Source: Bacillus timonensis
GTDB lineage: Bacteria > Bacillota > Bacilli > Bacillales > Bacillaceae_L
Length of the DNA: 64,000 bases
Direction: 5' to 3'
Assembly: GCF_000285535.1 (NCBI RefSeq)
Contig: NZ_HE610989.1
Coordinates: forward strand, 126,181-190,180
The notes beneath the pieces are model-generated. The model did not search any database. It was not told the origin of the DNA and saw nothing but the letters and a program-made list of their open reading frames with translations. Positions 55,785-64,000 of the stretch are shown in pieces. Both the position numbers and the translations under genes were made by a program. Within the stretch, counting starts at the first letter, position 1, and the number at the start of each line of letters is the position of its first letter.

Positions 55785-55905
55785 TATTTTTCAACAGAAA
55801 TTTTACCTTTTTATGTATATTTCACCAAAAAGCCTCTCTTTTTTTGTAAAAAGCTTATCATATTAGCATTTTGTAAGCAAATCTCCCCTCATTACGAGCC
55901 AAACA

Positions 55906-55938
55906 CACAAAAAAAAGACTCCGTAAAAGGAGCCTTCA
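55906..55938 (-). terminator. Terminator after spoIVA
   Basis: GGCTCC / GGAGTC stem with a TTTTAC loop, followed by T8 on the minus strand. Confidence 0.82.
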
Positions 55939-55940
55939 TC

Positions 55941-57419
55941 CTATAATATGATAGCAATTAATCCACCAGAGCCTTCGTTGATAATTCTTTCAAGTGTTTC
56001 CTTAAGCTTGTAACGTGCATTTTCCGGCATTAATGATAATTTCGCCTGAATTCCTTCACGTACAATGGAGCTTAATGACCTACCAAATATATCTGAATTC
56101 CAGATGGAAAGCGGATCATCTTCGAAGTCCTGCATTAAGTATCGGACCAATTCTTCACTTTGTTTTTCTGTACCAATAATTGGTGCAAATTCTGACTCTA
56201 CATCTACCTTAATCATATGGATAGATGGTGCAACAGCTTTCAAACGAACCCCAAATCTTGAACCTTGGCGGATGATTTCAGGCTCATCTAAGCTCATATC
56301 AGATAACGCAGGAGCAGCAATTCCATAACCTGTTTGCTTTACCATTTTAAGTGCATCTGCGACTTGATCATACTCAGCTTTTGCATGAGCAAAATCTTGC
56401 ATGAGTTGTAACAGATGGTCTTTTCCGCGGATTTCAACGCCGACGACTTCTTTAAGAATTTGATCATATAAATCATCTGGAGCATATAAATCAATCTCAG
56501 CTACACCCTGCCCCATTTCGATACCAGCCAAGCTGGCCTGATCAATAAAGTCATATTCGCTGAATTGACCAACCACGCGGTCAACATCTCGTAAACGCTT
56601 GATATCTTGGACTGTATCTTTTACTGCATCCTGATAGCTTTCTCTTAACCAATGATCTTCTCTTAATACCATTACCCAGCTTGGTAGATTTACATTTACC
56701 TCTAATACTGGGAACTCATAAAGTGCTTCACGTAAAACATTGAATACATCTGTTTCACGCATACTTTCAACACTCATTGCTAATACTGGAATATCGTATT
56801 TTTCATTTAATTCTTGGCGAAGAGCATCTGTTTCAGGGTGATGAGGATGAACAGTGTTTATGACCATAATAAATGGTTTTCCTACTTCTTTCAGTTCATT
56901 AATCACACGCTCTTCTGCTTCAATATAATCTCTTCTAGGAATCTCTCCAATTGAACCATCAGTTGTTACTACAACTCCAATTGTTGAATGTTCCTGAATA
57001 ACTTTTCTTGTTCCAATTTCAGCTGCTTCATGGAAAGGAATTGGCTCTTCATACCAAGGAGTATTTATCATACGAGGTCCATTCTCATCCTCATACCCCT
57101 TTGCTCCTGGAACAGTGTATCCTACACAATCCACAAGACGAATGTTCACATTAAGCCCTTCTTCAACATGGACAGAAACAGCTTGGTTTGGAACAAATTT
57201 TGGTTCTGTTGTCATGATTGTTCTTCCTGCAGCACTTTGTGGAAGTTCATCCTGTGCGCGAGCTTTATCAGCCTCACTACCGATATTCGGTAAGACTACT
57301 AATTCCATGAACTTTTTTATGAAAGTAGATTTTCCTGTTCTGACTGCACCAACGACACCTAAATATATATCGCCACCGGTGCGCTCAGCGATATCTTTAA
57401 AAATATCAACCTTTTCCAA
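55941..57419 (-). CDS. spoIVA: Stage IV sporulation ATPase SpoIVA
   Basis: 492 aa, exact family length. Cytoskeletal ATPase that polymerises around the forespore as the base of the spore coat. Walker A GAVRTGKSTFIKKF, DCVGYTVPGAKG (Walker B region), TTDGSIGEIPRRDY and VINTVHP form the TRAFAC-like domain (about 1-230). The middle and C-terminal domains end in NEGSGGLIAIIL, the conserved tail needed for localisation via SpoVM. Strong evidence for endospore formation. Confidence 0.97.
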   Translation of the reverse strand: MEKVDIFKDIAERTGGDIYLGVVGAVRTGKSTFIKKFMELVVLPNIGSEADKARAQDELPQSAAGRTIMTTEPKFVPNQAVSVHVEEGLNVNIRLVDCVGYTVPGAKGYEDENGPRMINTPWYEEPIPFHEAAEIGTRKVIQEHSTIGVVVTTDGSIGEIPRRDYIEAEERVINELKEVGKPFIMVINTVHPHHPETDALRQELNEKYDIPVLAMSVESMRETDVFNVLREALYEFPVLEVNVNLPSWVMVLREDHWLRESYQDAVKDTVQDIKRLRDVDRVVGQFSEYDFIDQASLAGIEMGQGVAEIDLYAPDDLYDQILKEVVGVEIRGKDHLLQLMQDFAHAKAEYDQVADALKMVKQTGYGIAAPALSDMSLDEPEIIRQGSRFGVRLKAVAPSIHMIKVDVESEFAPIIGTEKQSEELVRYLMQDFEDDPLSIWNSDIFGRSLSSIVREGIQAKLSLMPENARYKLKETLERIINEGSGGLIAIIL

Positions 57420-57639
57420 GTGTGATCCCTCCCGATTTTACAGTTCTTGGGATAATTTTATCCGTTTACTACATATTCTAGGACATTATATTTGTATGAC
57501 GTTGTCCTAAATAAATATGACTATTTTTAGAAAAAAATTCCCCCCATAATATGTAGCGACAAAGCCTGCGTTCAAAAGGAAGTCTTAACTAGCCTAGCAA
57601 GCTATATTTCTTAAACTTTTTGAACGAAAAGACAAAAAT

Positions 57640-57682
57640 AAAAACCCTTCTCTTAGAGTTTATGTCTAAAAGAAGGGTTCAT
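57640..57682 (-). terminator. Terminator after yphF
   Basis: ACCCTTCTTTTAG / CTCTAAGAGAAGGGT-type stem followed by TTTTTATTTTTG on the minus strand. Confidence 0.85.
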
Positions 57683-57685
57683 GAC

Positions 57686-58405
57686 TTATTTATCTAAAAA
57701 AATTGGTTCATTTTTATCGTTTATCGTATATGGAAGAGAATTAGTCGGAACAAACATTGAATTTTCAACTAATATATCTCGAATATCATCCCCTGTTTTA
57801 TAAGTATGCTCATACTTTGTTAAATACTCATATAAATCCATACGATAATCTACAAATATCTCGTTTGTGTTTGTAATCAAGAGTGGCAAATTTTTACCAG
57901 TGAATGGACTAACCACATAAGGCTCTTCTTTCATGCCAAGTTTACTATAGTCCAAAGTAAATATGTTTGTTTGAATCTGCTCTTTAAATGGAGCGTAGCC
58001 ATTTGATGAACGATACATTTGCACTCGTAAATTTAGTTCACTAATTTTTTCTGAAATACGTACATCTAAAAGTTTAACAATTGGGTTTGTTTCTGCATTA
58101 ACTAAAACATATAAGTAAACCCCGCCCGTTTCATACGCATTTCCAGGAGGCTCAGCTATGTATTTTGGCGAAAGCCGAGTGAAATCAATAGGATATTTTT
58201 GATAGATAGGTGTCTCCATGTCTCTAGTTTTAATCGGAAGGAGCCCCCCAGTATCCTCTTTAAATTGATTAACAGCTCTCTGAACAGCTGCAATTTGATC
58301 CTCATAGGGTACTTGATTTTGTGCAAGCTTTTCTTTCGGATAAAGGCATCCTGTAAGTAATGATAATGAAAAAACAATTATCAGTAATTGCAACGTAATT
58401 CTCAT
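57686..58405 (-). CDS. yphF: YphF-like lipoprotein (DUF3939)
   Basis: 239 aa. Lipoprotein signal with lipobox LLTGC (Cys20) followed by LYPKEK. The ectodomain holds AVQRAVNQFKEDTGGLLPIKTRD, FTRLSPKYIAEPPGNAYETGG and NGYAPFKEQI. Downstream of yphE, upstream in map order of spoIVA, and with its own terminator. Function unknown; a sporulation link is often inferred from this neighbourhood. Confidence 0.85.
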   Translation of the reverse strand: MRITLQLLIIVFSLSLLTGCLYPKEKLAQNQVPYEDQIAAVQRAVNQFKEDTGGLLPIKTRDMETPIYQKYPIDFTRLSPKYIAEPPGNAYETGGVYLYVLVNAETNPIVKLLDVRISEKISELNLRVQMYRSSNGYAPFKEQIQTNIFTLDYSKLGMKEEPYVVSPFTGKNLPLLITNTNEIFVDYRMDLYEYLTKYEHTYKTGDDIRDILVENSMFVPTNSLPYTINDKNEPIFLDK

Positions 58406-58432
58406 ATTTATACCATCCTTATGTTTGTATCT

Positions 58433-58654
58433 CTACTCACTGACAGGTCCACTAAACACAACAAAAAATATAATAATTCCTGCTAGAATCATAAAAAGAT
58501 ATGCGATTGTGGCTACAATTCCTTTTAGGAAACCCTTAAGTTTATATCGACTAAGATAAATGGAAAATACAGCAATAGCCATGAAGGCCATTCCGGCAAA
58601 TGATATCCACATTTTTAGTAATCCTGGTGTCACCTTTTTCACTCCCTTGTCCAA
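58433..58654 (-). CDS. yphE: YphE-like small membrane protein (DUF2768)
   Basis: 73 aa with two membrane helices (about 13-31, MWISFAGMAFMAIAVFSIYL; about 42-67, VATIAYLFMILAGIIIFFVVF) and a short basic loop. The ATG at 58654 has GGGAGTG upstream. It lies 27 bp before yphF in the same direction. Function unknown. Confidence 0.82.
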   Translation of the reverse strand: MDKGVKKVTPGLLKMWISFAGMAFMAIAVFSIYLSRYKLKGFLKGIVATIAYLFMILAGIIIFFVVFSGPVSE

Positions 58655-59001
58655 CTCAACATTTCGTCAAATATTATATCACAATAAGCATCTTTAAACT
58701 AAGGCAATGTTGTAAACTATACCGAACAAAAAAACTGAAGTAAAGAGGGGCACCTTTACTTCAGTAAGCGTAGAAACTAAATATTCCCATTTACCCAATT
58801 GTTCAGACTCACAGTATACTACGTTGCATTTTATGCGAAAACAGCATGAAATGTATCGTCTAATGCCTATTTTTTCAATAAAAGTGCAAACGTTTTGCTC
58901 ACTAGAAAATTTGTTCTGTTTGAAACTATTAGGAATCCCCGCTAAAATGGTATTCTCCTTGACATCATATGCACGAAAAAGGGAGTCGGTGTGATATTTT
59001 T
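58655..59001 (-). other. 347-bp gap between gpsA and yphE with a terminator
   Basis: Contains a strong terminator at 58729-58767 (ACTGAAGTAAAG / CTTTACTTCAGT, T7 on minus), about 235 bp after gpsA. The stretch before it has AAGGAG at about 58940 but no ATG, GTG or TTG start in register, so no gene is called. A plausible yphEF promoter must lie between the terminator and 58655 but is not clear. Confidence 0.6.
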
Positions 59002-60042
59002 TTATATTGAACCCTTTTCTTCCAAATAGTTGTAGAGATCGGTCATTTCATTTGTTCTTCCTCTTGACATTAGTTTATCTACAGCTTCTTTAGGTGATTG
59101 GTCGTTGAAAAGAACATCGTAAAGCGCAAATGTGATGGGCATCGACACATCCATTTTTTTTGCTAACTGATAAGCTGCTTTTGTAGTTCTAACACCTTCG
59201 ACAACCATTCCCATATTATCAAGAACTTCCTTTAGACTATGACCTTTTCCGAGTAGATTTCCAGCACGCCAATTTCGTGAATGCACACTTGTACACGTTA
59301 CGATTAAATCACCAATCCCGGTTAATCCTGCGAATGTAAGTGGGTTTGCCCCCATTTTACTTCCCAAACGCGATATTTCGGCTAAACCACGAGTAATTAG
59401 TGCAGCTTTCGCATTATCCCCATAACCTAGACCATCCGTAATTCCTGCTGCAAGAGCAATAATATTCTTTAGGGCGCCTCCAATTTCCACACCGATAATA
59501 TCAGGATTTGTATACACGCGGAAATGCTGATTAATAAACAAATCTTGAACATATTCAGCACTTTCCATGTTTTTGGATGACACCGTCACAGTGGTTGGAT
59601 GGCGTAGTACTACTTCTTCCGCATGACTCGGACCAGATAGAACAACAACGTCTTTTAAAAGGTCTGATGGCATTTCTTCTTCAATCATTTCAGATATCCT
59701 CTTTAAAGTATCTGGTTCAATCCCCTTACTTACATGGATAATTGTTAAAGGTTCTGACGTAACCTGACCTATTTTCTGAAGAACTTCGCGTATCGCTTTC
59801 GTTGGCACAGCTAGTACAATGGTTTTTACGCCTTCTAACGCCTTCGTCAAATCCGCATACCCGATAATTGTTTCAGGAAGTTCAATTGATGGCACATATT
59901 TAGAATTTGTATGTTTCGTATTAATCTCGTCAACTTGTGACTTACGATGTGACCAAATCCGTACCTCATGATCATTATCAGCCAGAACAAGCGCAAGTGC
60001 AGTACCCCAGCTACCAGCTCCAACAACTGTTACCTTCTCCAT
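59002..60042 (-). CDS. gpsA: Glycerol-3-phosphate dehydrogenase [NAD(P)+] GpsA
   Basis: 346 aa. Makes sn-glycerol 3-phosphate for phospholipids. Rossmann motif [30 protein letters not shown], the catalytic Lys in [32 protein letters not shown] and [13 protein letters not shown]. It starts 14 bp after der, as in B. subtilis. Confidence 0.96.
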   Translation of the reverse strand: MEKVTVVGAGSWGTALALVLADNDHEVRIWSHRKSQVDEINTKHTNSKYVPSIELPETIIGYADLTKALEGVKTIVLAVPTKAIREVLQKIGQVTSEPLTIIHVSKGIEPDTLKRISEMIEEEMPSDLLKDVVVLSGPSHAEEVVLRHPTTVTVSSKNMESAEYVQDLFINQHFRVYTNPDIIGVEIGGALKNIIALAAGITDGLGYGDNAKAALITRGLAEISRLGSKMGANPLTFAGLTGIGDLIVTCTSVHSRNWRAGNLLGKGHSLKEVLDNMGMVVEGVRTTKAAYQLAKKMDVSMPITFALYDVLFNDQSPKEAVDKLMSRGRTNEMTDLYNYLEEKGSI

Positions 60043-60056
60043 TTTTTCTCTCCTCT

Positions 60057-61367
60057 CTATTTTCTTGCTCTTGCAATAAGTTTAATCGGCGTTCCTTCAA
60101 AACCAAAAGCATCTCTAATCCGATTTTCTAAGAAACGTTCATATGAAAAATGCATCAATTCAGGGTCATTCACAAATACAACAAATGTTGGTGGCTTAAC
60201 AGCAACCTGTGTTACATAATAAATACGCAGTCGTTGTCCTTTATCAGTAGGTGCTGGATTCATTGCTACTGCATCCATGATCACGTCATTTAAAACGTTT
60301 GTTTGAACACGCATCGTATGATTTTCACTTGCCATATCAATCATTGGCAACAATGTATGAACCCGTCGTTTTGTTTTAGCAGATAAGAAAACAATCGGTG
60401 CATAATCAAGGAAAAGAAAATGATCCCGAACTTTTTGTTCAAATTCCTTCATGGTTTTCTCATCTTTTTCAATGGCATCCCATTTATTAACAACAATCAC
60501 AATAGCTCTACCCGCTTCATGAGCATAGCCGGCAATTTTTTTATCCTGTTCGATAATACCTTCTTCTGCATTTAACACAACAAGGACGACATCAGATCTC
60601 TCAATTGCTTTTAAAGCTCTTAAAACACTGTATTTCTCAGTACTTTCATAAACCTTGCCTTTTTTCCTCATACCTGCCGTATCAATAATGACATACTCTT
60701 TGCCATCGACAGTGTATTTCGTATCTATTGCGTCTCTTGTTGTACCCGCAATATCACTAACAATGACTCTTTCTTCACCTAACAAGGAATTGACAAGGGA
60801 TGACTTCCCTACATTTGGTCGACCAATGAGAGAAAATTTAATGACATCTTCATCATATTCTTCATCTCCACCCTTTGGAAAATGTTTAATCACTTCATCC
60901 AACAAATCCCCGAGTCCAATTCCATGTGAGCCAGAGATAGGGATTGGTTCACCGAATCCTAATGCATAAAAATCATATATGTCTGCTCTCATATCAGGGT
61001 TGTCCACTTTATTGACTGCTAAAACGACTGGTGTTTTGGAGCGGTATAATATTTTCGCTACTTCTTCATCCGCACTTGTCACACCTTCACGTCCACTTGT
61101 CATAAAAATTATCACATCTGCCTCATCTATCGCGATTTCCGCTTGATGTCTAATTTGTGCAAGGAACGGTTCATCACCAATATCGATGCCTCCGGTATCA
61201 ATTATGCTGAATTCTTGATTGAGCCACTCACCTGAACTATAAATTCGGTCTCTCGTCACTCCTGGGATATCTTCTACAATTGAAACTCTTTCTCCTACTA
61301 TTCGATTAAAAATTGTTGATTTTCCAACGTTTGGTCGACCAACAATTGCCACAACTGGTTTTGCCAC
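60057..61367 (-). CDS. der: Ribosome assembly GTPase Der (EngA)
   Basis: 436 aa from GTG 61367, the B. subtilis length (AAGGGAAG about 8 nt upstream; a longer frame to 61403 lacks a site). Two tandem GTPase domains: [16 protein letters not shown] and NKVD in the first, [21 protein letters not shown] and NKWD in the second. A C-terminal KH-like domain ([26 protein letters not shown], blocks PTFVVFVND and [10 protein letters not shown]). Needed for 50S maturation. Confidence 0.96.
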   Translation of the reverse strand: MAKPVVAIVGRPNVGKSTIFNRIVGERVSIVEDIPGVTRDRIYSSGEWLNQEFSIIDTGGIDIGDEPFLAQIRHQAEIAIDEADVIIFMTSGREGVTSADEEVAKILYRSKTPVVLAVNKVDNPDMRADIYDFYALGFGEPIPISGSHGIGLGDLLDEVIKHFPKGGDEEYDEDVIKFSLIGRPNVGKSSLVNSLLGEERVIVSDIAGTTRDAIDTKYTVDGKEYVIIDTAGMRKKGKVYESTEKYSVLRALKAIERSDVVLVVLNAEEGIIEQDKKIAGYAHEAGRAIVIVVNKWDAIEKDEKTMKEFEQKVRDHFLFLDYAPIVFLSAKTKRRVHTLLPMIDMASENHTMRVQTNVLNDVIMDAVAMNPAPTDKGQRLRIYYVTQVAVKPPTFVVFVNDPELMHFSYERFLENRIRDAFGFEGTPIKLIARARK

Positions 61368-61445
61368 ATGCTTTCTTCCCTTCTTAACGGTCTCATATAA
61401 CATATATTAAATAAATATTAATAATAATATTATACTTATGTAAAA

Positions 61446-61471
61446 AATTAACCCTTCTACGTAGAAGGGTC
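61446..61471 (-). terminator. Terminator of the yphA-YIEGIA operon
   Basis: ACCCTTCT / AGAAGGGT stem with an ACGT centre, followed by TAATTTTTTAC on the minus strand. Confidence 0.82.
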
Positions 61472-61518
61472 ATGCTTTTACATTCTATCAAAAATAAGTG
61501 GTAACAACAATCAATTGT

Positions 61519-61710
61519 TTAGTGTTTTACTATTATGTACATATTTTCACTGATTTCATGTGCAATCCCATCAATTATGGCTTCTAAATTAGCCGTAACC
61601 TTTTCCATTTCTTCCTTTGAGGAACAGGAAAACACAGGTGTACCACCCGAAACCTTCACCTTCGACTCATCCATTGTTATTGCAGCTAATATAAATTTTT
61701 CTAAATTCAT
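61519..61710 (-). CDS. Capping complex subunit for YIEGIA
   Basis: 63 aa. Small soluble protein MNLEKFILAAITMDESKVKV ... VFSCSSKEEMEKVTANLEAII, fitting the small partner family always found next to YIEGIA proteins in spore formers. Its ATG overlaps the YIEGIA stop (ATGA), so the two are translationally coupled and probably made in fixed ratio. Molecular role not established. Confidence 0.78.
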   Translation of the reverse strand: MNLEKFILAAITMDESKVKVSGGTPVFSCSSKEEMEKVTANLEAIIDGIAHEISENMYIIVKH

Positions 61711-62603
61711 TTAAGTGGCTGTCCCTTCTGGTTCTCATTTCTCTCTGTTGGCATTCGGATTGCATTTTCTAAGGTCGGTACATTGCCAATAACCTCAATT
61801 GCTTTGGAAACTTCCTTTTCCTGAGGCAAAATAAAAACTCCGACTCTACCATCATTCAAATCCCGCTTAGCCAAGGGGACAAGCGCAGGGGTTCCTGAAT
61901 CCCTGAAGATTCCCAATGCAGTTGATACATCATGTAAAATTGCCTGTCTTTGACCCAAATTTGCAATTGTTGCTCTCGCATTAAACGTTTTTGGTTTTAA
62001 AATAAATCCCATCCCGTATTGTAATATTTCTTCTTGCCTTGCAGGAAGTCCAATATTCATAATATAAATATTATCAACGTACAACCCTGCATCCTTAAAA
62101 TATGGCTTCGTAAACTCGATATCAACAATATCCTTTAACCTACTTCCAGCCATTAGCTTTTTACAGATTAATAAACAAATGATACCTACTACAATTCCAG
62201 CCCACATATTGAGTGCAAGATAAGTAAAGGTAGAAAAAAAGGAAGTGAAAATAACTAGGTAGTTTCGACTTTCAAATGCAACTGCAATTCCTTCGATATA
62301 TGTTTTTCCTCTTGGAACTAGTTCATATGAATCAAGTTCTGTTAAGGTATTCCGTTCCATATTGCGTACATCACGAAACTGGGAAGCAGCAATCGTCAAG
62401 AAAGTAATTGCCGTGAATTCTTCCTCCATAATCGAAGGTACAGCCACAGTCCCTAAGCCTGCGGCAATAAAACCTAACGCAATATGAATAATTTTCCCAT
62501 GTAAATATGTTGGATATTGCCGATAATCTGTTCTAAGCATATATAGTCTTACTGCAACACCAAAAATAACCCCAAAAATAATTGGGTAAGTATACTCATT
62601 CAT
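61707..62603 (-). CDS. YIEGIA family sporulation-associated membrane protein
   Basis: 298 aa from ATG 62603, fixed by a 4-nt ATGA overlap with yphA upstream. The naming motif is seen in GKTYIEGIAVAFESRNY (about residue 115). Membrane helices near 5-22, 40-62, 125-150 and 150-170, then a soluble C-terminal region (LYVDNIYIMNIGLPARQEEIL; GVFILPQEKEVSKAIEVIG). The family occurs only in endospore formers as far as I know. Exact role unknown; it is thought to form a complex with the small downstream protein. Confidence 0.85.
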   Translation of the reverse strand: MNEYTYPIIFGVIFGVAVRLYMLRTDYRQYPTYLHGKIIHIALGFIAAGLGTVAVPSIMEEEFTAITFLTIAASQFRDVRNMERNTLTELDSYELVPRGKTYIEGIAVAFESRNYLVIFTSFFSTFTYLALNMWAGIVVGIICLLICKKLMAGSRLKDIVDIEFTKPYFKDAGLYVDNIYIMNIGLPARQEEILQYGMGFILKPKTFNARATIANLGQRQAILHDVSTALGIFRDSGTPALVPLAKRDLNDGRVGVFILPQEKEVSKAIEVIGNVPTLENAIRMPTERNENQKGQPLK

Positions 62604-63204
62604 GGTAGCCGTGTTTCTCCTTTGTGTTTTTTTTGGACCAGAACATCTACGTGATGTAATAACATTTCTAATGATGACCAAACAAAAATAAAACAAAAAC
62701 TAATCGATATAACATCTAAAAAGATAAACGACCCAATTTCGTAAGAAAAGTTGACATGATTAATAATAATCCCATAAAGAATATCACCTTGCATGGCACC
62801 AATTAGAAGTCCTGCAAAACGTAAACGAAAATCTTTCAATAACATTAACGTAACGTATATCAAAGCAGCAGAGAGCATCAAATTTCGATTAAAAAGAAGC
62901 CATACTGGATCATATAATTCAAACAATAAGAAACTACAATACGCTAAAGAAATAGTAAGAATACAAATTAACAAATAAAGCACTTGTTTTTTTGGTCTTT
63001 TCGAAATTTCTTTCATGCCAAAAAAGAAAAGAAGAAAAATACTACAATTTATGTTAATATCACCTATCCCAACATAGTAGGGTGATAATATGATTGTCAC
63101 TAAAAACAAAATGGAAAGGTGTAGCCTTTCTTTGTTTTTTCTCATCAAAAATGTGCTACATACCCAAGCCATCCAACATATCCAAAAAAATAAGCACCGT
63201 CCAC
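62600..63204 (-). CDS. yphA: YphA-like membrane protein (frame broken at T7 tract)
   Basis: About 201 aa after one added T in the run 63184-63190 (A7 on plus). The GTG at 63204 (AGAGGTGG upstream) then reads MDGAYFFWICWMAWVCSTFLMRKNK as one chain (two blocks: MDGAYFFWICWM, AWVCSTFLMRKNK). Without the fix the frame from 63204 stops after about 15 codons, and translation could only begin at ATG 63172. Five or six membrane helices follow (LHLSILFLVTIILSPYY; CSIFLLFFFGM; VLYLLICILTISLAYCSFLLF). First gene of yphA-YIEGIA-capping subunit. Confidence 0.78.
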
Positions 63205-63339
63205 TCCTCCACCACCTCTCATTATTTCCATTATGGCTCGAAATGATGAAATTTAACCAAGTTGAATACCTAAAATCTTTTAAGGAATAATAAAATGAAA
63301 CTTCATTTATCTATGTAAGTTGAAAGAGGTGGAAAAGAA

Positions 63340-63483
63340 ATGAGTAAAGATAGACAAGAAAAAAAGCTAAAACAAGCACGAGTGACAGAGTCTGATCGCG
63401 ACCAGTCTCTAGACTATCCTGGAGCAACAAGATTAGATACGCCTGAAGAAGCTAGGGAAATGAATCAAATGAATCCAAAATAA
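63340..63483 (+). CDS. ypzI: YpzI family small protein
   Basis: 47 aa. ATG at 63340 with GAGGTGG 8 nt upstream, TAA at 63481-63483. The charged sequence MSKDRQEKKLKQ ... ESDRDQSLDYPGATRLDTPEEAR fits the YpzI family of bacilli. Probably unstructured and basic-acidic. Monocistronic, with a strong terminator right at its stop. Function unknown. Confidence 0.8.
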   Translation: MSKDRQEKKLKQARVTESDRDQSLDYPGATRLDTPEEAREMNQMNPK

Positions 63484-63517
63484 AAGCTCTCACCCAGTCG
63501 GGTGAGAGCTTTTTTCA
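63482..63517. terminator. Bidirectional terminator, ypzI / rpsA
   Basis: AAAGCTCTCACCC / GGGTGAGAGCTTT stem with an AGTC loop; T6 on plus and TTTTATTTT on minus. Confidence 0.92.
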
Positions 63518-63533
63518 TTTTAACATTTTCACT

Positions 63534-63582
63534 TTCTAGTTCCAGTGCTTATCCAGATGAGCTGGCGCCTTGCACTTTCTTA
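63534..63582. repeat. Possible degenerate Bacillus intergenic repeat
   Basis: CTAGTTCCAGTGCTTATCC followed by GAGCTGGCGCCTTGCACTTTC resembles the ends of a common Bacillus intergenic repeat of the form CTAGCTCCAGCGCC...GGCGCCTTGCGCTTTTC. The middle is shortened. Recognised from memory only. Confidence 0.35.
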
Positions 63583-63583
63583 C

Positions 63584-64000
63584 TTATTTTAATTTATTTA
63601 ATTGATCGCCAATTACTTCTCCAAGCTGGAAGCCTGAGGTTTCATCTTGTTGTTGGTATTGGCTATAATCTTCTTCCACATTAACTTCTAGTTCCTTCAT
63701 GCTCAATGAAATACGTTTTTCTGATTCGTTAAGCTCAAGAACTTTTACTTGCACCTCTTGACCCTCTTTCAAGACTTCATGCGGAGTACCAATATGCTTC
63801 GAAGAAATTTGTGAAATATGCACAAGTCCCTCTACCCCAGGTAATACCTCAACAAAAGCACCGAAAGAAACAAGTCGTTTCACTTTTCCATCAACAACAT
63901 CACCAACTGATATTTTTTCAGCGATGTTTTCCCATGGACCAGGTAGTGTTTCCTTTACAGATAACGAGATTCTTTCATTATCTCGGTCAACAGATAATAC
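63584..64000 (-). CDS. rpsA: S1-domain protein, 30S ribosomal protein S1 homologue, C-terminal part
   Basis: The open frame covers the whole 139 codons to the right edge, so the gene continues beyond the window. It shows the end of one S1 repeat (VLSVDRDNERISLSVKETL) and a complete last S1 domain: VGDVVDGKVKRLVSFGAFVEVLPGVEGLVHISQIS, in blocks GDVVDGKVKRLVSFGAFVEV and GVEGLVHISQIS, then LELNESEKRISLSMK, and a short acidic tail. In B. subtilis this is YpfD, next to the yph genes. Apparent internal starts should be ignored. Confidence 0.93.
   Translation of the reverse strand, partial: VLSVDRDNERISLSVKETLPGPWENIAEKISVGDVVDGKVKRLVSFGAFVEVLPGVEGLVHISQISSKHIGTPHEVLKEGQEVQVKVLELNESEKRISLSMKELEVNVEEDYSQYQQQDETSGFQLGEVIGDQLNKLK

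Noticed and set aside
58700-58934. A 78-codon open stretch on the minus strand after AAGGAGAATACC, downstream of gpsA
   Set aside because: It would need an ATT start, runs straight through a strong terminator hairpin and has no recognisable protein character.

Overview
This is a low-GC, spore-forming Firmicute of the family Bacillaceae. The gene order from yppG to rpsA follows the Bacillus subtilis ypp-ypo-ypm-pan-ypj-qcr-ypi-aro/trp-men-mtr-hbs-spoIVA-gpsA-der core almost gene for gene. Endospore formation is supported by spoIVA, csgA, sspM, yppG, ypjB and the YIEGIA locus. It is probably not a close relative of B. subtilis. bshB1 is missing from between bshA and mgsA, three genes are inserted that the B. 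subtilis order lacks (a metallo-beta-lactamase-like lipoprotein, an amidohydrolase-like protein and a YugP-type protease), and a family of palindromic repeats of about 100 bp lies in several intergenic gaps.

Layout. 1-2.9 kb: the start of an oligopeptide ABC transporter operon (oppA-oppB-oppC, minus strand) with a terminator/attenuator after oppA. 3-8 kb: a Crp/Fnr regulator, a small heat-shock protein, a csgA spore cluster and the ypp genes with sspM. 7.8-11.1 kb: recU-ponA (plus strand), meeting ypoC-nth-dnaD-asnS-aspB-ypmB-ypmA (minus). 16.7-27.8 kb: MBL-like protein, dinG, panBCD, birA, cca, bshA, mgsA, dapB, ypjD. 28-37 kb: ypjC, YugP-like protease, ypjB, ypjA, the qcrABC menaquinol:cytochrome c reductase and ypiF-ypiB-ypiA. 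36.2-50 kb: the aromatic supraoperon aroC-aroB-aroH-trpEDCFBA-hisC-tyrA-aroA, all on the minus strand, with a complete TRAP-controlled trp leader. 50-55.7 kb: cheR, ndk, hepT-menG-hepS, mtrB-folE and hbs. mtrB encodes the TRAP protein that should act on the trp leader 7 kb away. 55.9-64 kb: spoIVA, yphF, yphE, gpsA, der, a YIEGIA operon, ypzI and the 3' end of rpsA.

Sequence quality. At least eight single-base frame disruptions occur in genes that are otherwise intact and well conserved: recU, ponA, ypjB, birA, trpE (twice), ndk and yphA. All but ypjB are fixed by adding one base, mostly in A/T runs of 4-8. Restoring those bases gives the usual protein length each time. This looks like uncorrected homopolymer indels in a draft assembly, not decay, so these genes are annotated at full length.

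No tRNA, rRNA, CRISPR array, prophage or complete insertion sequence was seen. No clearly undescribed multi-gene system stands out. The best leads are the interspersed palindromic repeat family (one copy splits trpE from trpD), two apparently metal-site-less enzyme-like proteins, and four extra triplets at the 5' end of the TRAP target.
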